14,637 nt of DNA from Selenomonadaceae bacterium. GTDB taxonomy: Bacteria; Bacillota; Negativicutes; Selenomonadales; Selenomonadaceae. Below, in pieces: positions 12,230 to 14,637 of the stretch. The stretch covers positions 1-14,637 of the forward strand of contig JAFTEG010000429.1 in the NCBI GenBank assembly GCA_017453765.1, in the 5' to 3' direction. The notes below the pieces were generated by a model that saw only the letters and a program-made list of their open reading frames with translations, was not told the DNA's origin and made no database searches. Numbering within the stretch: position 1 is the first letter of the stretch; each line of letters begins with the position of its first letter. Made by a program: the position numbers and the translations under genes.

Positions 12230-12286
12230 TTTGGTTTACTTTGACAGTAAAATTTTAACACAAAGCTTTTGGCGGGTCAATTTTTT
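12205..12286 (+). ncRNA. Predicted antisense RNA to the HNH gene leader
   Basis: It starts near 12205 from the consensus promoter. TTGACTCGTC (12209-12218) can pair over 10 positions (two G-U) with GGCGGGTCAA (12271-12280), followed by six T (12281-12286), so an RNA of about 82 nt closed by a long stem is predicted. It covers the first 40 or so bases of the HNH mRNA and its promoter. The large loop makes the terminator weaker than in the other two cassettes. Confidence 0.42.
12252..12280 (-). promoter_or_regulatory. Promoter of the HNH endonuclease gene
   Basis: On the minus strand TTGACC (12280-12275), a 17-base spacer, then TAAAAT (12257-12252). The start is near 12245, with a leader of about 98 bases. 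Confidence 0.65.
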
Positions 12287-12312
12287 ATTATCTTTTCAAA
12301 ACTTAATTTTAT

Positions 12313-14637
12313 TTATGCAATGTTGTGAACCATTGAATCAAAATCCTTGTCGCCCATAATCGGCGCGTAATTGCTTTCGTCCATTCCCAATTCTTTGAAG
12401 TTGGCGATTTTCGGCGCAATATAAATTTCTTCGCCGTCTTGCAATGCGTTGGGATTTTTCTTTTGCCATTCTTCCGCAATTTTAACCGCCTCAACCTGCG
12501 TCCTGCCGCTGCCGATAACACCGCCGTAACCGAACCGCTCAACAATCTTGCCGTCTTTATCCTTCACTCTAATCATATATTCGTGAAATAAATGAGGTAC
12601 GTAGCCGGCTTTGTTCGTAAGTTCCGCAATGCCTTCACGAACTTCGACATAATAAATCTTTTCGCCGTTTTCAATGCCTTTCACCGTAGCTTTCACCACT
12701 TGCATTGCGGGATCTTTCTTAAACCGGTTAAGCACGCTTTCAGTCACGGTGTATTTTTTTTCGGTATGCGCATAACGTTTGTACGTCACCAATCTGTTAC
12801 CGTTTTCGTCGGTGTTGTCGGAAATTCTTGTAATGGTGACGAATTTATTATTTTTCAGCGCGGTTATTTCGGCGTCACTACAGTGTTTGGAATTTATCTG
12901 TGGTCGACGCTTTGCCTCATTTAGCATATGGTAAGCCTGCGTCATCAGCTGACGAATTTTGACATAAGCCTTTGCAACGTTTTCAGACACGCCTGTTTCA
13001 GCGCAGATTTTTTGTATTCGTGCTTGCTGTAATTTTTTCGTGACGTTTTCCGGTGACGTACTTGCCTTGATTGAATCTTTTTCCTGCTCGGTAAGTACGC
13101 CGTATTCCATTTCGTTCGCGTCGCCGTCAATCAGCAGATTAGTCAAGGATTCGTTGTCGTCTTTGTTTTTCAGAAAATCCGTTGCGGCGTTAAGTCCAAC
13201 CGTGAATCTGTCACGAAGTCTTACAAGCTTGTCCATAGCTTTATCCCCCATTCGGAAGTAGGCGCGAAAGGCGGCAACTTTTTCGGCGATTCGTGAAGGC
13301 GAACGGCGGTACATATCGGATAAAGTTAAATCGTTGACGTACTCTTCACCGTTTTTATAGGCGTCAAGCATAAGGCGGCTGATTTTCAATTCTTTCAAGC
13401 GCTGGCGATTTTCTTTCGACGGATTTTTAATATAATCGTCCATAGCCTTTTCACGTTCGGCGCGAAGACGTTTAGCCGCTGTTTCCGCCGTAACAATGTG
13501 GTCGCCGTCAATATGAAGTGCGCGTGAGATTTTTTGTGTTATGCCGTTAAACCATTTGCGTACAGCGCCTTCACTTGAATTGTTGTTGTTTGTATTGCCG
13601 GAATTTGAGCTACTGCCGATAGAAAATTTAAAAACGCCCTGATTTTTATTTTCAGGACGTTGATTCAATTCATTTTTTAATTCGTCATAGAGTTTTAAGA
13701 AATGTTTTCTTGCACCACTTACTTCACCGCCGACGTTTCGTGATAACCCGCGAGTGATTCGTCCACTATCGCTGTTAATTTTTCCAACGGCATTTCCGGA
13801 AAAAGTATGTGGGCTATTTTTATACTCTCGTCCCTGTCGGTCGTCTCCATTAATTTGTCGAACAGATTCAGTTCTGATTCGCTCATCATTTTCAAAACAC
13901 CTCCGCGCATATTCTATTCTAGCCGCAAAATGATTTTTATAATCTTGATTGTTTTGAACTTGATTATACCATATTAACATTTTTCTTATATAAGGCAAAC
14001 GGTCGCGTGCCTGGTCACGTACAACGGGGTCATTCATCTTTGAAAAATCAACGTATTCGTCAATTTCTTTTGCGACGGTTTCACGTACCATTTTCATTAT
14101 GCCTTCGGTAAGATATTTTTCAAAAAGTTTTTGGCTTATTTCGTCATTCTCTTCAAGAGTTCCTGCCGTGTTATCTTCATTGTTACGTGAAAACTTAGCT
14201 CCTGCAAGCGATAAGCCGTCCAAATTAAAAAAGCCCTGTTCATCAGAGCTTTCAATTTCTGTATCATCAAGCAGGTTTTCAAGCGATTCGCCGTTCGCCA
14301 GTTCAAGGTTATGCGTCCGCGTGTTGTAGCGGAAAATCTTATTGCCGTCGGCGTCGGTAAGCTTAGCCGCCATTTTGCCGAATGTGTCAGCCAACTTTGC
14401 ATATTGTCCGCGCGTAAGCTTGCCTTTCGGATTCTGAAACAGGTCTTTGAACTTTTGGAAGGTATCTTTCAACCACGCCAAAAATCTTTGAACTAAGTTA
14501 TGATTTTTCTTAGCGACGCGGCTTAAAATCTTCTGCATAGCGTCGGCAATCATTTCTTCCGTGACGTCTACATTTTTGGTGACGTCGGTGCGCTTTGTTT
14601 CGGCAAGATAGTTTGTAAGCTGAGATTCGGTAATGCC
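12313..14637 (-). CDS. Large polyvalent virion protein, partial (N-terminus outside window)
   Basis: 774 residues are visible and the frame is open to the right edge, so an ATG at 14553 is internal. It is mostly helical and charged, with modules typical of phage large polyvalent proteins: a basic helical start (about 30-75), an Asn/Ser/Gly/Arg-rich linker with FKFSIGSSSNSGNTNNNN (about 280-350), and the helical repeat KAMDDYIKNPSKENRQRLKE (about 400-420). Later come QARIQKICAETGVSENVAKA and the C-terminal GYVPHLFHEYMIRVKDKDGK and IANFKELGMDESNYAPIMGD. The frame stops after DFDSMVHNIA, immediately before the HNH cassette. The helical repeat recurs in the fragment at 10625-11455, supporting a single original protein. 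Such proteins are packaged in the head and are thought to be ejected with the genome; catalytic domains would lie in the unseen N-terminal part. Confidence 0.8.
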   Translation of the reverse strand, partial: GITESQLTNYLAETKRTDVTKNVDVTEEMIADAMQKILSRVAKKNHNLVQRFLAWLKDTFQKFKDLFQNPKGKLTRGQYAKLADTFGKMAAKLTDADGNKIFRYNTRTHNLELANGESLENLLDDTEIESSDEQGFFNLDGLSLAGAKFSRNNEDNTAGTLEENDEISQKLFEKYLTEGIMKMVRETVAKEIDEYVDFSKMNDPVVRDQARDRLPYIRKMLIWYNQVQNNQDYKNHFAARIEYARRCFENDERIRTESVRQINGDDRQGREYKNSPHTFSGNAVGKINSDSGRITRGLSRNVGGEVSGARKHFLKLYDELKNELNQRPENKNQGVFKFSIGSSSNSGNTNNNNSSEGAVRKWFNGITQKISRALHIDGDHIVTAETAAKRLRAEREKAMDDYIKNPSKENRQRLKELKISRLMLDAYKNGEEYVNDLTLSDMYRRSPSRIAEKVAAFRAYFRMGDKAMDKLVRLRDRFTVGLNAATDFLKNKDDNESLTNLLIDGDANEMEYGVLTEQEKDSIKASTSPENVTKKLQQARIQKICAETGVSENVAKAYVKIRQLMTQAYHMLNEAKRRPQINSKHCSDAEITALKNNKFVTITRISDNTDENGNRLVTYKRYAHTEKKYTVTESVLNRFKKDPAMQVVKATVKGIENGEKIYYVEVREGIAELTNKAGYVPHLFHEYMIRVKDKDGKIVERFGYGGVIGSGRTQVEAVKIAEEWQKKNPNALQDGEEIYIAPKIANFKELGMDESNYAPIMGDKDFDSMVHNIA
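13719..13889 (-). CDS. Candidate nested small gene inside the polyvalent protein gene
   Basis: A 56-residue frame in a different reading frame of the same strand as the large gene. The ATG at 13889 has a full GGAGGT site at 13904-13899 with a 9-base gap. The product starts MMSESELNLFDKLMETTDRD, continues IKIAHILFPEMPLEKLTAIV and has the composition of a normal acidic helical protein. In the same interval the large protein is a low-complexity linker rich in N, S, G and R. Against it: there is no family match that I know, and one such frame can arise by chance in a gene of this length. Confidence 0.3.
   Translation of the reverse strand: MMSESELNLFDKLMETTDRDESIKIAHILFPEMPLEKLTAIVDESLAGYHETSAVK

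Noticed and set aside
11455..12313. Group I intron carrying the HNH gene
   Set aside because: I could not identify a catalytic core or clear splice sites, and the HNH gene has its own promoter. It remains testable but is not called.
1..14637. tRNA genes, CRISPR arrays, insertion sequences, integrase sites
   Set aside because: Both strands were read for cloverleaf ends, regular spaced repeats and transposase motifs, and none was seen.

Overview
The window is a block of phage virion genes, almost all read leftwards (minus strand), from a phage or prophage of a low-to-moderate-GC Gram-positive-type bacterium (Bacillota; a gut or rumen Clostridia or Negativicutes host is my guess). The evidence is the compact strong Shine-Dalgarno genes (GGAGG), short N4-gp56-type capsid remnants, a large polyvalent protein, tail-fibre repeat proteins, a DUF6273 C-terminal domain and an AbiF-type gene. 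There is no tRNA, rRNA, CRISPR array, integrase or replication gene in view.

Layout in the direction of minus-strand transcription (right to left). A large polyvalent virion protein (14637-12313, entering from the right) is interrupted by a NUMOD4/HNH endonuclease gene (12147-11485) and followed by a C-terminal LPD38-like fragment (11455-10625). Next comes an abortive-infection gene of the Abi_2/AbiF family (10312-9362) with its own promoter and a short structured, terminator-ended leader RNA. Four small virion-type genes follow (9230-7594), then a scaffold-like gene (7578-6610), an ORF6N-domain gene (6523-5882), a C-terminal stub of an N4-gp56-type major capsid protein (5878-5588), a tail fibre gene (5518-4130), a plus-strand ORF6N-domain gene (3372-4082), a C-terminal DUF6273 stub (3164-2811) and a run of six small structural genes (2798-1). 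Many of the small proteins share N-terminal helix and C-terminal acidic motifs, so they form a diverged paralogous family.

The most interesting signal is regulatory. The two ORF6N genes and the HNH gene each have a near-consensus sigma70-type promoter, a leader of about 90-130 bases, and inside that leader a second near-consensus promoter pointing the opposite way. All six promoters have a 17-base spacer. Each reverse promoter is followed by an intrinsic terminator, which predicts an antisense RNA of roughly 80-125 nt covering the leader and promoter of the gene. This resembles the ant/sar antisense control of phage P22, but here it is repeated on three unrelated or distantly related cassettes. 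Each of the three cassettes also sits next to a broken virion gene (major capsid, polyvalent protein, DUF6273 protein), so they appear to mark insertion/deletion junctions. If so, the element may be a defective or remodelled prophage carrying self-regulated accessory genes plus an AbiF RNA-associated defence gene.
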